Assembly (NCBI RefSeq): GCF_030816935.1
Contig: NZ_JAUSYO010000001.1
Coordinates: 3,534,001-3,598,000 of the forward strand
DNA length: 64,000 nt
Source of the DNA: Arthrobacter sp. B3I9
GTDB taxonomy: Bacteria; Actinomycetota; Actinomycetes; Actinomycetales; Micrococcaceae
Direction: 5' to 3'
Shown here: positions 35,576 to 44,229 of the stretch, piece after piece
Layout: every line of letters starts with the position of its first letter
How positions within the stretch are numbered: position 1 is the first letter of the stretch
Translations under genes and position numbers: made by a program
Notes under the pieces: model-generated
The model's database searches: none
What the model was told of the DNA's origin: nothing
The model's input: only the letters and a program-made list of their open reading frames with translations

Positions 35576-35629
35576 GGCGCCCCGCAGGCGCAATCCCGGT
35601 GCCGCCGTCGTAGTGAACTACTCTGACCA

Positions 35630-35666
35630 GGGCCGTCCACCTTCCTTTCCGGAACGTGGACGGCCC
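35630..35666. terminator. Bidirectional hairpin between convergent genes
   Basis: GGGCCGTCCAC and GTGGACGGCCC form a perfect 11-pair stem. It lies between the ArsR-AHSA1 stop and the stop of the minus-strand PepSY-like gene. Confidence 0.75.
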
Positions 35667-35667
35667 G

Positions 35668-36033
35668 CTAGCGTTGCTTGCCCATTTCGGTCCGCGTGAC
35701 GTTGAACGAGGCGTCCAGTTTCACCGTCGCCGAAGTCCCGTCGGCCTTCCGGATATGGGCCTCGTACGCAGCCCCCTCTGCGTCGGTCTCGACGCGGACG
35801 ACTGTCGCCCCGGGGTTGGCTGCCTTCGCCGCCGTTTCCACCCGGGCGGCGGTGTCACCCGTCAGCAGCTGCTCGGTGATGCCGTTGGCCTGGTGGCTGC
35901 CCTTCTGCTGTGAAGCAGACACCATTGTGGAGGTCGCTGCGCCGTCCGGAACGGCCATTGCGAGATATAGGCCGCCGCCGACGAGAGCGGCAGTTAGTGC
36001 TGCGCCGGTTGCGACGCTTTGAACCGTTTTCAT
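35668..36033 (-). CDS. Small exported PepSY-like protein
   Basis: 121 residues from ATG 36033, with AGGAG 5 bases upstream. An N-terminal hydrophobic segment (VATGAALTAALVGGGLYLAMAV) is a signal peptide or anchor. The rest (RVETAAKAANPGATVVRVET, EGAAYEAHIRKADGTSATVK, FNVTRTE) follows the pattern of a PepSY-like fold, a small extracytoplasmic domain often linked to peptidase inhibition. A longer frame upstream lacks an RBS. Confidence 0.7.
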   Translation of the reverse strand: MKTVQSVATGAALTAALVGGGLYLAMAVPDGAATSTMVSASQQKGSHQANGITEQLLTGDTAARVETAAKAANPGATVVRVETDAEGAAYEAHIRKADGTSATVKLDASFNVTRTEMGKQR

Positions 36034-36199
36034 CAGGTACTCCTGATATCTGCGATCAGGCCCATCGGTGTCCTTTGGCTGACCGCTGTTGTCCCGGCCG
36101 TCACGTCCCAGCAACGCCAGCGCGGTTGGTTCCAGTAGGGACAATTTGGATTTTACGCACCCGTGAGGGCGACGACTAGGACGTCGTACTTCCTGCAAT

Positions 36200-37699
36200 T
36201 CAACTTCCCGGTGTCCTCCCCACATGCGACGCACGCGCCGCTTCATAGCTGCTGTCGAACGGCAACGTGTCCATGTCCAGCAACGGGTTTGCGTCCTGCG
36301 TCGCCACCAGCTCGCGGGCCGCTTCCTCCGAATCGACGCTGGGCATTGACCCTGGCAGGTGCCGGCCGGCCGATTCCGGCAGGAAATAGATGGTGACTGC
36401 AGCGATCGCCGACGTGGCCATCAGGTAGTAGGCCGGCATCATGTCGTTGCCGGTCACCTGGATGAGGGAGGCAATGATGAACGGAGTGGTGCCGCCGAAG
36501 ATGGCGACAGCGAAGTTGTAGGCGATACCCATGGCCCCGTAGCGGTGGGCCGTGGGGAACAGTGCCGGAAGCGCCGACGCAAGATTGGCCACGTAGAACG
36601 TCACCGGGAAGGCAACCAAGGCGAGGCCCAGGAGCGTGGCAGGGACAGTTCCGATCGAGATCAGCACGAACGCCGGGATGGAGAGCACAACGGTGCTGAC
36701 GGCGCCGATCCAGAGCACGGGGCGGCGCCCGATACGATCCGAGAGATGCCCGGTCAGCGGGATGCACAATGACATGACCACCAGGACCGGGATGGTCAGC
36801 AGCGTTCCGTGAATTTCGTCGTATCCCTTGTTGCTGGTCAGATACGTGGGCATGTACGAAGTCAGGGCATAGCCCACCGTGTTGGCAGCCGCAACCAGGA
36901 TCATGGCCAATACGATCCTGCGCCAGTAGGCCCTGAAAATTCCTGCGGGACCGATGGCACCGAGCACCGCTCCTGTCTCCGGATGCCGGGCCGCTTCCTC
37001 TTCCGCCTCCAGGGTCGCCTGGAACACTGGTGATTCCTCGATCTTCAGCCGGAAGTAAATGGCCACGATGCCGAGCGGACCGGCGACCAGGAACGGAAGG
37101 CGCCAACCCCACGCCTCCATCTGGTCCTGCCCCAGAGTCAATTGAAGTACCGAGACCAGCGCCGCGCCCAGGGCGAAACCGAGGTAGCTTCCCATGTCCA
37201 GGAAGCTGGCGAAGAAGCCGCGGCGTTTGTCCGGAGAATGCTCACAGACAAACGTGGTGGCCCCCGAGTACTCGCCGCCGGTGGAAAAGCCCTGCACCAG
37301 CTTCGTGACCACAAGGAGCACCGCCGCCCAGATGCCGAGCACAGCGTAGCCGGGAAGCAGCCCGACGGCGAAGGTCGCCGCCGCCATCAGCATCAGGGTC
37401 ATGGCCAGCACCTTCTGCCGGCCGATCTTGTCCCCCAGCCAGCCGAAGAACATGCCGCCCAGGGGACGGGCAATAAACGTGGCGCCGAAGGTTCCCAGCA
37501 GGAACAGGTTTTGCACGGCTTTGTCCGCCTCGGGCAGAAACACCGGACCCATGGTGGTGATCAGGTAGCCGAACACACCGACGTCGTACCACTCCATGGT
37601 GTTGCCGACGATCGTGCCGCCCAGCGCTTTCCTCAGGGTGGGATGGTGGACGACATTGACGTCCGAGACACGGAGGCGGCGAATTTTCGGGGGCTGCAT
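36200..37699 (-). CDS. MHS-family MFS transporter (ProP-like)
   Basis: 499 residues, 12 predicted membrane helices. MHS hallmarks: GNTMEWYDVGVFGYL in helix 1, GWLGDKIGRQKVLA in the first cytoplasmic loop, GFSTGGEYSGA and GHLSDRIGRRPVLW after the central loop. ProP/MHS proteins are proton symporters for small organic ions such as proline, betaine or carboxylates; the substrate cannot be read. ATG 37699 is preceded by GGAGGAAAGAAG. It stands alone on the minus strand. Confidence 0.85.
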   Translation of the reverse strand: MQPPKIRRLRVSDVNVVHHPTLRKALGGTIVGNTMEWYDVGVFGYLITTMGPVFLPEADKAVQNLFLLGTFGATFIARPLGGMFFGWLGDKIGRQKVLAMTLMLMAAATFAVGLLPGYAVLGIWAAVLLVVTKLVQGFSTGGEYSGATTFVCEHSPDKRRGFFASFLDMGSYLGFALGAALVSVLQLTLGQDQMEAWGWRLPFLVAGPLGIVAIYFRLKIEESPVFQATLEAEEEAARHPETGAVLGAIGPAGIFRAYWRRIVLAMILVAAANTVGYALTSYMPTYLTSNKGYDEIHGTLLTIPVLVVMSLCIPLTGHLSDRIGRRPVLWIGAVSTVVLSIPAFVLISIGTVPATLLGLALVAFPVTFYVANLASALPALFPTAHRYGAMGIAYNFAVAIFGGTTPFIIASLIQVTGNDMMPAYYLMATSAIAAVTIYFLPESAGRHLPGSMPSVDSEEAARELVATQDANPLLDMDTLPFDSSYEAARASHVGRTPGS

Positions 37700-37859
37700 C
37701 TTCTTTCCTCCACGGGAGGTCGCGCGTCATCCCCAAATGGCGCCATCTCGGCTTGGCATCACGGTACTCCGACCATTTTCGCACCGCGGTCTTGGTGCAT
37801 CAATGAAAGGCGGCTTCTCCGTGTGAAGACAGAGGCAACCCGTGGATCTGCCGAGCTCG

Positions 37860-38639
37860 CTACAGTCGCCGCTGCTGGAGCACCGGGAAGGACTTCCGGA
37901 CACTGGCCACAGCCTCCAGCGAGAGGTCCAGGGTTCGCACCCCAGGTGCAAGGCCCAGATCCGCTTCCACGACCCCCATGGGATCGACGAGCATGCTGCA
38001 CCCCACGGAGACCGGCGGCGCCTGGCAGACGCCGGCTACATAGAGGCCGTTCTCGATGGCGCGAGCGCCAATAAGGGTGCGCCACTGCTCGGTCTTGTGA
38101 CTTCCCGGCACCCATGATGAGCAAACCAGCAGGACCTGGGCGCCGGCGTCGGCAAGGGACCTCGCCAGCTCCGGGAACCGCAGGTCGTAGCAGGTCATAA
38201 GGCCCAGGCGTGCTCCCCCGGCCTCGAACACCACCGGGGCGGTGGACGGGCCCGCTTCAATGAACGTCGACTCGCCAAACCCCTGCGCATCAAAGAGGTG
38301 GATCTTCCGGTAGGAGGCGAGCAGGCTGCCCTCCGGCCCGAAAGCCACAAGGGTGTTGTAGGCCTTGCCCGGCTTACCGGAGGTTTCCAGCACCCCTGCC
38401 ACCAGCGCTATGCCGTGGCGACGCGCGGTGCCCGCAAGTTCCTGGCAGATGAAGCCGTCCAACGGCTCGGCCACCGCGGGGAACGACGCATCCACAATCT
38501 TTTTTTCGTACGTGGCGTACTCCGGAAAGGCGATCAGCGCGGCGCCGTCGCGGGCGGCTTCCGCCGTGAACCGGTCGATTGCTGCAAGGTTCGCCTTGAT
38601 GTCCGTGCCCGAGGCCAATTGCCCGAGTGCTATTTTCAC
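37860..38639 (-). CDS. Carbon-nitrogen hydrolase (nitrilase superfamily)
   Basis: 259 residues. The Glu-Lys-Cys triad is visible: E in IAFPEYATY (about residue 40), K in YRKIHLFD (about 110) and C in GLMTCYDLRFPE (about 145). Such enzymes hydrolyse amides or N-carbamoyl compounds. It is the third gene of a nitrilase-permease-nitrilase operon on the minus strand (next gene upstream ends 19 bases away), so it probably releases ammonia from the compound imported by the permease. Confidence 0.88.
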   Translation of the reverse strand: MKIALGQLASGTDIKANLAAIDRFTAEAARDGAALIAFPEYATYEKKIVDASFPAVAEPLDGFICQELAGTARRHGIALVAGVLETSGKPGKAYNTLVAFGPEGSLLASYRKIHLFDAQGFGESTFIEAGPSTAPVVFEAGGARLGLMTCYDLRFPELARSLADAGAQVLLVCSSWVPGSHKTEQWRTLIGARAIENGLYVAGVCQAPPVSVGCSMLVDPMGVVEADLGLAPGVRTLDLSLEAVASVRKSFPVLQQRRL

Positions 38640-38658
38640 GGTTGTTCCCTTCCTCGGC

Positions 38659-40008
38659 TCAGACGGCGGCCTCGACCGTCGCCTTTTCCGTAACCGTCAT
38701 CTCCGGCGGGGCAACCCTGAAACCGCGGGTAATCAGGGCGAGGACCACCACGCCCAGCACCAGCCAGGACACTCCCAGCGTAATGGCGTTGCTGTCCAGC
38801 TGGGAGAGCAGGTAGGCGCAGATGACGGCCCCGACCACCGGGACCACGACGTAGGACACAGGGTTCAGCTGGTGCCCGGCCCGGCGCTGGCGCACGTAGT
38901 GGAACACCACCGAAGCATTCACCAGCGTGAAGGCGGTGAAGGCGCCAAAGTTGATGAACGATGTCGACGTTGCCACGTCCAGGAAGATGGCGATCAACCC
39001 GATGATGCCCGTGATGATTAGGTTCACCACCGGGGTGTGGAACTTCTCGCTGAGGTTGCCGAAGACCGCCTTGGGCAGGACGGAGTCGCGGCCCATGGCG
39101 TACATCAGGCGTGAGGCGCTGGCCTGGGCGGCGAGGCCGGAGGCGAACTGAGCCACCACCAGGCCGGCCAGGAACACCGCGCCGAACAGCTGCCCGCCGA
39201 TCTGCAGGGCGATGGAGCTGGCCGCCGATGCCGAGTCCTCGAACACCCCACCGGGGTGGACCAGCTGGGTCACGTAGGACACAGCCACGAAGATACCGCC
39301 GCCGATCAAGGCGATGAGCATGATGGCCCGCGGCATGGTCTTGCGCGGTTCGATGGTCTCCTCGGTGAGGGTGGTGACGGCGTCGAACCCCAGGAACGAG
39401 TACGCCGCGATGGCCGCGCCGGCGGAAATGGTGGCGAAGCTGGCGGTGTCATTGACGAACGGCTGGCTGCTAACCAGTCCCCCGGCGCCGGACGTGGAGA
39501 CCACGTTGCCGATCGACAGGGCCACGAAGAACACGATGACCAGCAGCTGGAACGCCATCAGCACGTAGTTGGCTTTGTCCGCCACCTTGATGCCCAGGAT
39601 GTTCAGCAGCGTGGTGATGATGATGAAGCCCACGATCCAGAGCCCGATGGGGATGCCGGGGAACTGCGCGCTCAGGTACGAGCCGCCGATCAGCCAGATG
39701 ACCATGGGCAGGAAGAGGTAGTCCAGCAGGATGGCCCAGCCCACCAGAAAGCCCACCCGGGGATCGATGGACCGGCGCACGTAGGTGTAGGCGGAGCCGG
39801 CCACGGGGTAGGCGATGGACATCCGGCCGTAGCTGTGCGCGGTGAACAGCATGGCGACCAGCGCCACCAGATAGGCGGCGGGCGATGCGCCGCCGGTGGT
39901 TTCGGCGATGATTCCGAAGATCCCCAGGACGATCAGCGGGGTCAGGTACGCCAGGCCGAACAGGACCAGCGAGGGCAGTTTCAGCGTGCGCGTGAGGGTT
40001 GTTGTCAC
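38659..40008 (-). CDS. APC-superfamily amino acid/amine permease
   Basis: 449 residues with about 12 helices. The first helix LVLFGLAYLTPLIVLGIFGI has the unwound substrate-binding pattern of APC carriers; others such as YSFLGFDAVTTLTEETIEPR are typical for the family. It lies between two nitrilase-type hydrolases (gaps of 9 and 19 bases), which suggests transport of an amide or a polyamine-like compound. ATG 40008. Confidence 0.88.
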   Translation of the reverse strand: MTTTLTRTLKLPSLVLFGLAYLTPLIVLGIFGIIAETTGGASPAAYLVALVAMLFTAHSYGRMSIAYPVAGSAYTYVRRSIDPRVGFLVGWAILLDYLFLPMVIWLIGGSYLSAQFPGIPIGLWIVGFIIITTLLNILGIKVADKANYVLMAFQLLVIVFFVALSIGNVVSTSGAGGLVSSQPFVNDTASFATISAGAAIAAYSFLGFDAVTTLTEETIEPRKTMPRAIMLIALIGGGIFVAVSYVTQLVHPGGVFEDSASAASSIALQIGGQLFGAVFLAGLVVAQFASGLAAQASASRLMYAMGRDSVLPKAVFGNLSEKFHTPVVNLIITGIIGLIAIFLDVATSTSFINFGAFTAFTLVNASVVFHYVRQRRAGHQLNPVSYVVVPVVGAVICAYLLSQLDSNAITLGVSWLVLGVVVLALITRGFRVAPPEMTVTEKATVEAAV

Positions 40009-40017
40009 GGTGGTTCC

Positions 40018-40896
40018 TTACGGCTTGTAGGACGGCGGCGTCCAAGTGGCCGGATTGATCCGGCCTTGGTAGACGGAAAGTTCGACGGCGGCCTCCCCCT
40101 CGCGGAACTGCGACCAGGGGCGGTTGAGGTTCTCCGTGCCGTGGGTACGGACACGGTCGACGGCGGCAAGGTCCAGTTCCGCTGTGAGCAGCTGCGGGCT
40201 GTCGTCGGCTGCCTCGGCGAGGGTGTTGCCCTCCGGGTCCACGATGATGCTCTGGCCCTTCCCGGTGGGGCCTGCGCAGTTGACGCTGACCATGAAGACC
40301 TGATTGACGATGGCGTTGGCCTTGGCGAGTATCAGTTCCTGCCTGCGGTCCGGGGTGGTGGTTTTGACGACGTTGAGGATCACGTCGGCGCCCATCCAGG
40401 CGAGCTGGCGGGACACCTCCGGGTACCAGGCGTCATAGCAGATGTTCAGGCCCACCCGTCCGATGCCGGGCAGATCCACGGTGGTGAACCGGTCTCCGGG
40501 ATCGTAGGGCTCAAACGGGCGCCAGGGGAAGATCTTCCGGTAATAGCCGGCGAGCTCCCCCTCCGGTGACAGGACCAGCTGGGTGTTGAACAGCTGCCCC
40601 TCCGGGCCGCGTTCGCAGACGCTCCCCGGGACCAGCCAGATGTTGAGGTCTTTGGCAAGCTGTCGGAGCTCTTTGACCCTCCGGCCGTCCAGCGGTTCGG
40701 CCGAGGCCTGGAGGATTTCGGTGCGCTGCAGGTCCGGGTCTTCATCGCCGAAGAGATGCAGCTCCGGAAAAACCACCAGCTTGCTGTGCGGCTGTGCGTC
40801 AAGGGCTGTTTTAACCTCGTCCGCGAACACCGAGACGGGCTGGCCGATGAGCCGCGGCCTGGCCTGGGCGGCGACGACGGGAAGCTTGCGTTGCAT
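40018..40896 (-). CDS. Carbon-nitrogen hydrolase (nitrilase superfamily)
   Basis: 292 residues. Catalytic glutamate in LVVFPELHLFGDED, lysine in YYRKIFPWRPFE, and cysteine in GLNICYDAWYPEVSRQL. It is first of the three-gene operon and is more distant from the third gene than a recent duplicate would be, so the two enzymes probably act on different steps. It is transcribed from a promoter region shared with the divergent GntR regulator. Confidence 0.88.
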   Translation of the reverse strand: MQRKLPVVAAQARPRLIGQPVSVFADEVKTALDAQPHSKLVVFPELHLFGDEDPDLQRTEILQASAEPLDGRRVKELRQLAKDLNIWLVPGSVCERGPEGQLFNTQLVLSPEGELAGYYRKIFPWRPFEPYDPGDRFTTVDLPGIGRVGLNICYDAWYPEVSRQLAWMGADVILNVVKTTTPDRRQELILAKANAIVNQVFMVSVNCAGPTGKGQSIIVDPEGNTLAEAADDSPQLLTAELDLAAVDRVRTHGTENLNRPWSQFREGEAAVELSVYQGRINPATWTPPSYKP

Positions 40897-40934
40897 GGGT
40901 TTTTTCTCCGCGTTGGGGTGTGATCCGGGTTATA

Positions 40935-40953
40935 TTAGATCAGAATGATCAAA
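40935..40953. promoter_or_regulatory. GntR operator overlapping promoter
   Basis: TTAGATCAGAATGATCAAA holds the inverted repeat GATCA-GAA-TGATC (40938-40950) with outer TT/AA symmetry. On the minus strand TAATAT (complement of 40930-40936 region) resembles a -10 element for the nitrilase operon. It sits 20 bases before the GntR start. Confidence 0.7.
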
Positions 40954-40972
40954 TTATGGGAAGAGGGCAGGT

Positions 40973-41734
40973 TTGGGCCGTAAAGTTACCGATATGACCC
41001 ATCAGCTGGAGGACACCGCCGAGCCTCCGCGTCTCGGCGCCGGCAAGATGCCCGGAGTGCAGCGCCGCAGCGCCATGGACGCAGTGCGGATGCGGATCGG
41101 GATGGCGATTTCCCTGGGACTGCTGAAACCGGGCGAGCGGCTGCCCGACCAGGAGGACGTGGCCCTGGGCCTCTCGGTCAGCGCGATCACGGCCCGCCGT
41201 GCGCTGGCGAGCCTGGCGGAGCAGGGCGTGGTGGTCCGGCGGCGCGGCCGGGCGGGCGGGACGTTTGTGGCGGATTCGCCGCCTCAGAGCGTGCTCGCAG
41301 AACTCTCGGCTTCACCGGCTGAATCCCAGGCCGTTAATCGGCTGGTGGACCGGCGGCTGTTGTTCGAGTGCGCGGTGACTCATTACGCCGCAGTCAAGGC
41401 CACGGCCGAACAGTTGGATGAACTCGACAGGCTGACCCGCGACATGGCGGCATCCCTGGACGGGTCCCACTACCACCAGGCGGACGAACAGTTCCATCAG
41501 CTGGTGGGAACAGCGTCGGGGCTGGGCACCGCCGTCGAGGTCTACCATGAGACGCTAGCCGAGCTTTATGACTACTTCATTCCCTACCCGATTGACCAGC
41601 TGCACAAATCGAACTGTGACCACATTGCCCTGGTAGCGGCCCTGCGTGCCGGTGACAGCAAAGAAGCGGTTGAGCTGGCCCGCCGGCACGTGGACATCCT
41701 TCACCACACCATGTTCATGGGACTGGGTTCATGA
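40973..41734 (+). CDS. GntR/FadR-family regulator
   Basis: 253 residues. N-terminal winged helix (DAVRMRIGMAISLGLLKPGE, LPDQEDVALGLSVSAITARR) and a C-terminal FCD ligand domain (DRRLLFECAVTHYAAVKATA, YHQADEQFHQLVG, HIALVAALRAGD, ARRHVDILH) with histidines that usually bind a metal and a carboxylate. The TTG at 40973 follows GAGGGCAGGT; ATG 40994 is the alternative start. It is divergent from the nitrilase-permease operon and probably represses it via the palindrome between them. Confidence 0.85.
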   Translation: MGRKVTDMTHQLEDTAEPPRLGAGKMPGVQRRSAMDAVRMRIGMAISLGLLKPGERLPDQEDVALGLSVSAITARRALASLAEQGVVVRRRGRAGGTFVADSPPQSVLAELSASPAESQAVNRLVDRRLLFECAVTHYAAVKATAEQLDELDRLTRDMAASLDGSHYHQADEQFHQLVGTASGLGTAVEVYHETLAELYDYFIPYPIDQLHKSNCDHIALVAALRAGDSKEAVELARRHVDILHHTMFMGLGS

Positions 41735-41843
41735 GACTGGGCGACGGCGCGGACGCGCTGACGTCCGCCTGACCAACAGACGCCCACCTCCACAGCAGCC
41801 CGCCCCGCTTCCGCCGGCGTTCGTAGGATGCCAGAGTTAAGGG

Positions 41844-42296
41844 ATGAGTGAGGAAACTGGCGGGCTGGTCCTGAACCTGGAATGCACGCTCGATGCTCCC
41901 CCAGAAGAGGTCTTCAGGATGCTGACGGACTCGACCGAACTGGTCAAGTGGTGGGGTCCGCACGGCTTCACCATCCCTGCAGCCGAGCTGAATCTCTCAG
42001 AGGGCGGCCGCTACAGATTCCAAATGGCGCCAACGGACGGCGAACCCTTCCACCTCTCAGGCGAGTTCCTGGAGATCGATGCTCCGTGGCGCCTGGTGTA
42101 CACCTTCCGCTGGGAGGAACAGACACCGGACGACCGGGAAACTGTCGTCGACCTCGCGCTCGGGAGTACCGGCGAAGCCACACGCCTAGTGCTCTCGCAG
42201 GGACCGTTCCTGACGGAAGAGCGGGTGGCCCTGCACCGCACCGGATGGACGGAATCGTTCGAGAAATTGCAGGCAGTATTGCGTACTCGCGATTGA
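41844..42296 (+). CDS. SRPBCC/AHSA1-domain protein
   Basis: 150 residues, complete AHSA1 fold: LECTLDAPPEEVFRMLTD, VKWWGPHGFTIPAAEL, GRYRFQM, WRLVYTFRWEEQTP, HRTGWTESFEKLQAVL. Members bind hydrophobic ligands or act as Hsp90 co-factors in eukaryotes; in bacteria the role is mostly unknown. ATG 41844 follows TTAAGGG. A single gene between the GntR regulator and repeat copy 2. Confidence 0.85.
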   Translation: MSEETGGLVLNLECTLDAPPEEVFRMLTDSTELVKWWGPHGFTIPAAELNLSEGGRYRFQMAPTDGEPFHLSGEFLEIDAPWRLVYTFRWEEQTPDDRETVVDLALGSTGEATRLVLSQGPFLTEERVALHRTGWTESFEKLQAVLRTRD

Positions 42297-42332
42297 AAGC
42301 GGCGGGAGCGGTGCTGTGCGGCTAACGTTTCT

Positions 42333-42399
42333 CCCTTTGCTCTATCACTTCTGGTTGCTAACAGGCACTGGAAACGACCAAAGGTGATAGCGCAACGGG
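42333..42399 (+). repeat. 67-bp palindromic repeat, copy 2
   Basis: Arms CCCTTTGCTCTATCAC (42333-42348) and GTGATAGCGCAACGGG (42384-42399). The left arm has two substitutions relative to the other copies, the right arm is identical to copy 1 and copy 4. Centre GGTTGCTAACAGGCACTGGA followed by AACGACCAAAG. Confidence 0.85.
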
Positions 42400-42455
42400 A
42401 CGCCCTGTGAGGAGCCCCTCATACGGCAGCGCGAATAAATCAGGTAACTTCGGGG

Positions 42456-43748
42456 TTGGAACTGCCAGGGCCAGCAGAGCCCTTCCCGCGCCTTCCTTTG
42501 AATGGATACCTCCCTTTGTCTTCCGCAACTCATCTGGCGGAGCCCCGTCGGTTCCCGCTCGCCGCGATGCTGGTCCTTGCCACCATCGCCTTCACGGCCA
42601 TCACCACGGAACTCCTGCCGTCAGGCCTGCTGCCCCAGATCAGCGCCGGCCTAAACGTTTCCGAGCCGGTAGCGGGCTACCTCGCCGCCGCCTATGCCGC
42701 CGTCATCGTCGTCACGGTGATCCCGGTTGCTCGGCTGTTGGGCAAGGTGCCGCGGAAAACCCTGCTCGTCTCGCTGGTACTCACATTCGCCCTGAGCAAC
42801 GTCCTCGTCGGCATCGCGCCGAACTTCAGCGCCGCCATGGGCGCACGCCTGGTCGGCGGTCTGGCTCACGGCCTGCTCTGGACCACCATGGCGCCATTCG
42901 TCGCCCGCGTGGTCCCGGCCGACAAGGTGGGCAAGGCCCTCGCCATCGTCTTCAGCGGCAACAGCTTGGGCATGGCCATCGGCGCTCCCGTGGGCACGGC
43001 GCTGGGCGCGCTCCTCGGCTGGCGCGCATCATTCATCTTCCTCGCCGGCTTCGGTCTGCTCCTCACCGGCCTGGCCCTCTGGCTGCTGCCCAAGGTCCAC
43101 CGGATTACCGACGCCGCCCGTCCCTCAATGCGCAAGGCCATCGCCCAGCCCGGCGTGAAATCCGTGGCCATTGCCTGGCCGCTGCTGGTCCTGGCCCACT
43201 TTGCGCTCTTCACCTATATCGCACCGTTCATCCGCGAAGTGGGCCTGCCCGATTACGCCATCAGCCTCTCCCTCACGGTCCTCGGCGGCGCGGGCCTCAT
43301 CGGCATCTGGATCGCCGGCATCACCGTGGACTCGCGGCCCCGCCGCTCGCTGCTGATCACGACGGCGGCAATCGCCGTCGCGATGCTCCTCCTCCCGCTC
43401 GGCGGAAGCATTCCCGTCGCCATGGTGCTCATGGCCGTCTGGGGCGCCGGAATCGGCGCGATCGGCATCTTCAACCAGTCCGCAATCCTCCGCGCCGGCC
43501 GCGAGTACAAGGAAGCCGCCAACGGCCTCACCGTACTGACCATCCAGCTCGGCATCACCGTCGGTGCGCTCTACGGCTCCGCCGCCCTGGTCCTCGCCGG
43601 CCCGCTCATGGTCCCCGTCGCGGCTGCCGTGCCGGTCGTCGTCGCTCTTGTCATTACCTTCGCCGGCCGGAAGCACGCCTACCCGGCGGGCCCCAAAGAG
43701 CGCCGCGCGTCAGAGCCCGAGCTCAAGGAATCGGTGCTCACGCACTAA
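42456..43748 (+). CDS. MFS exporter (arabinose-efflux/DHA1-type)
   Basis: About 430 residues, 12 helices. PLAAMLVLATIAFTAITTEL starts helix 1; ARLLGKVPRKTLL is the loop 2-3 motif; GGLAHGLLWTTMAPFVARVV is typical of sugar or drug exporters of the AraJ/YdhP kind. The start is uncertain: TTG 42456 opens the frame, but no good RBS is seen and a later TTG at 42515 is possible. The gene is flanked by repeat copies 2 and 3. Confidence 0.8.
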   Translation: MELPGPAEPFPRLPLNGYLPLSSATHLAEPRRFPLAAMLVLATIAFTAITTELLPSGLLPQISAGLNVSEPVAGYLAAAYAAVIVVTVIPVARLLGKVPRKTLLVSLVLTFALSNVLVGIAPNFSAAMGARLVGGLAHGLLWTTMAPFVARVVPADKVGKALAIVFSGNSLGMAIGAPVGTALGALLGWRASFIFLAGFGLLLTGLALWLLPKVHRITDAARPSMRKAIAQPGVKSVAIAWPLLVLAHFALFTYIAPFIREVGLPDYAISLSLTVLGGAGLIGIWIAGITVDSRPRRSLLITTAAIAVAMLLLPLGGSIPVAMVLMAVWGAGIGAIGIFNQSAILRAGREYKEAANGLTVLTIQLGITVGALYGSAALVLAGPLMVPVAAAVPVVVALVITFAGRKHAYPAGPKERRASEPELKESVLTH

Positions 43749-43761
43749 CCACACCGCCATC

Positions 43762-43827
43762 CCCGTTGCGCTATCACCTCTGGCTGCTATCAGCGCTGGA
43801 AACGACCCGGAGTGATAGCGCAAGGGG
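43762..43827 (+). repeat. 66-bp palindromic repeat, copy 3
   Basis: Left arm CCCGTTGCGCTATCAC (43762-43777), right arm GTGATAGCGCAAGGGG (43812-43827, one mismatch), centre one base shorter. It begins 13 bases after the MFS stop, and the DUF805 fragment begins directly at its right edge. Confidence 0.85.
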
Positions 43828-43828
43828 G

Positions 43829-44050
43829 GATGGTGGCCAGGCTCCAAATGCCGACCAGGATGAATCCGAAGGCGGCGCCCGGGCCCGGCGAGCTGCTGAG
43901 GCCGGTGCTTGTCGTGGCAGTGGAGCCCGCCCCGACGATGATGTTCAAGAGAACGCCCACCACGGCGGAAACTAGGGCCCACCACCAGCATTCACTCCGG
44001 CTGGCCCTGCCGGAGAAGATTGTGTACATCTTGAAGAACCGTTTAACCGC
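43829..44050 (-). pseudogene. DUF805 membrane-protein fragment between two repeats
   Basis: The minus-strand frame reads VKRFFKMYTIFSGRASRSEC, then WWWALVSAVVGVLLNIIV and GAAFGFILVGIWSLATI, a good match to the first two helices of DUF805 proteins (F-x-G-R-A-S-R-S-E-Y/C-W). Homology stops within two bases of repeat copy 3 (43827), and the usual second half of DUF805 (helices 3 and 4 with R-R-L-H-D) is absent. The true start codon also seems lost towards copy 4. Confidence 0.7.
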
Positions 44051-44088
44051 TACAGGGAACGGCGCCCGTAGTATGGCGCCCGGGCACT

Positions 44089-44155
44089 CCCGTTGCGCTA
44101 TCACTTCTAGCCGCTAACAGGTGCTGGAAACGACCAAAGGTGATAGCGCAACGGG
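44089..44155 (+). repeat. 67-bp palindromic repeat, copy 4
   Basis: Left arm CCCGTTGCGCTATCAC (44089-44104) and right arm GTGATAGCGCAACGGG (44140-44155), perfect 16-base inverted repeat, centre TTCTAGCCGCTAACAGGTGC then TGGAAACGACCAAAG. 74 bases before the HNH gene. Confidence 0.85.
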
Positions 44156-44229
44156 GGCGGGGACAGCCGTCAGGCACAAAATCTTCAGGTACTCTGATGG
44201 AAATTGTGCATATTGGGGGAAAGACAAAT

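Noticed and set aside
39256..40569. 437-codon plus-strand frame opposite permease and nitrilase
   Set aside because: Antisense shadow of two well supported genes; no RBS or domain.
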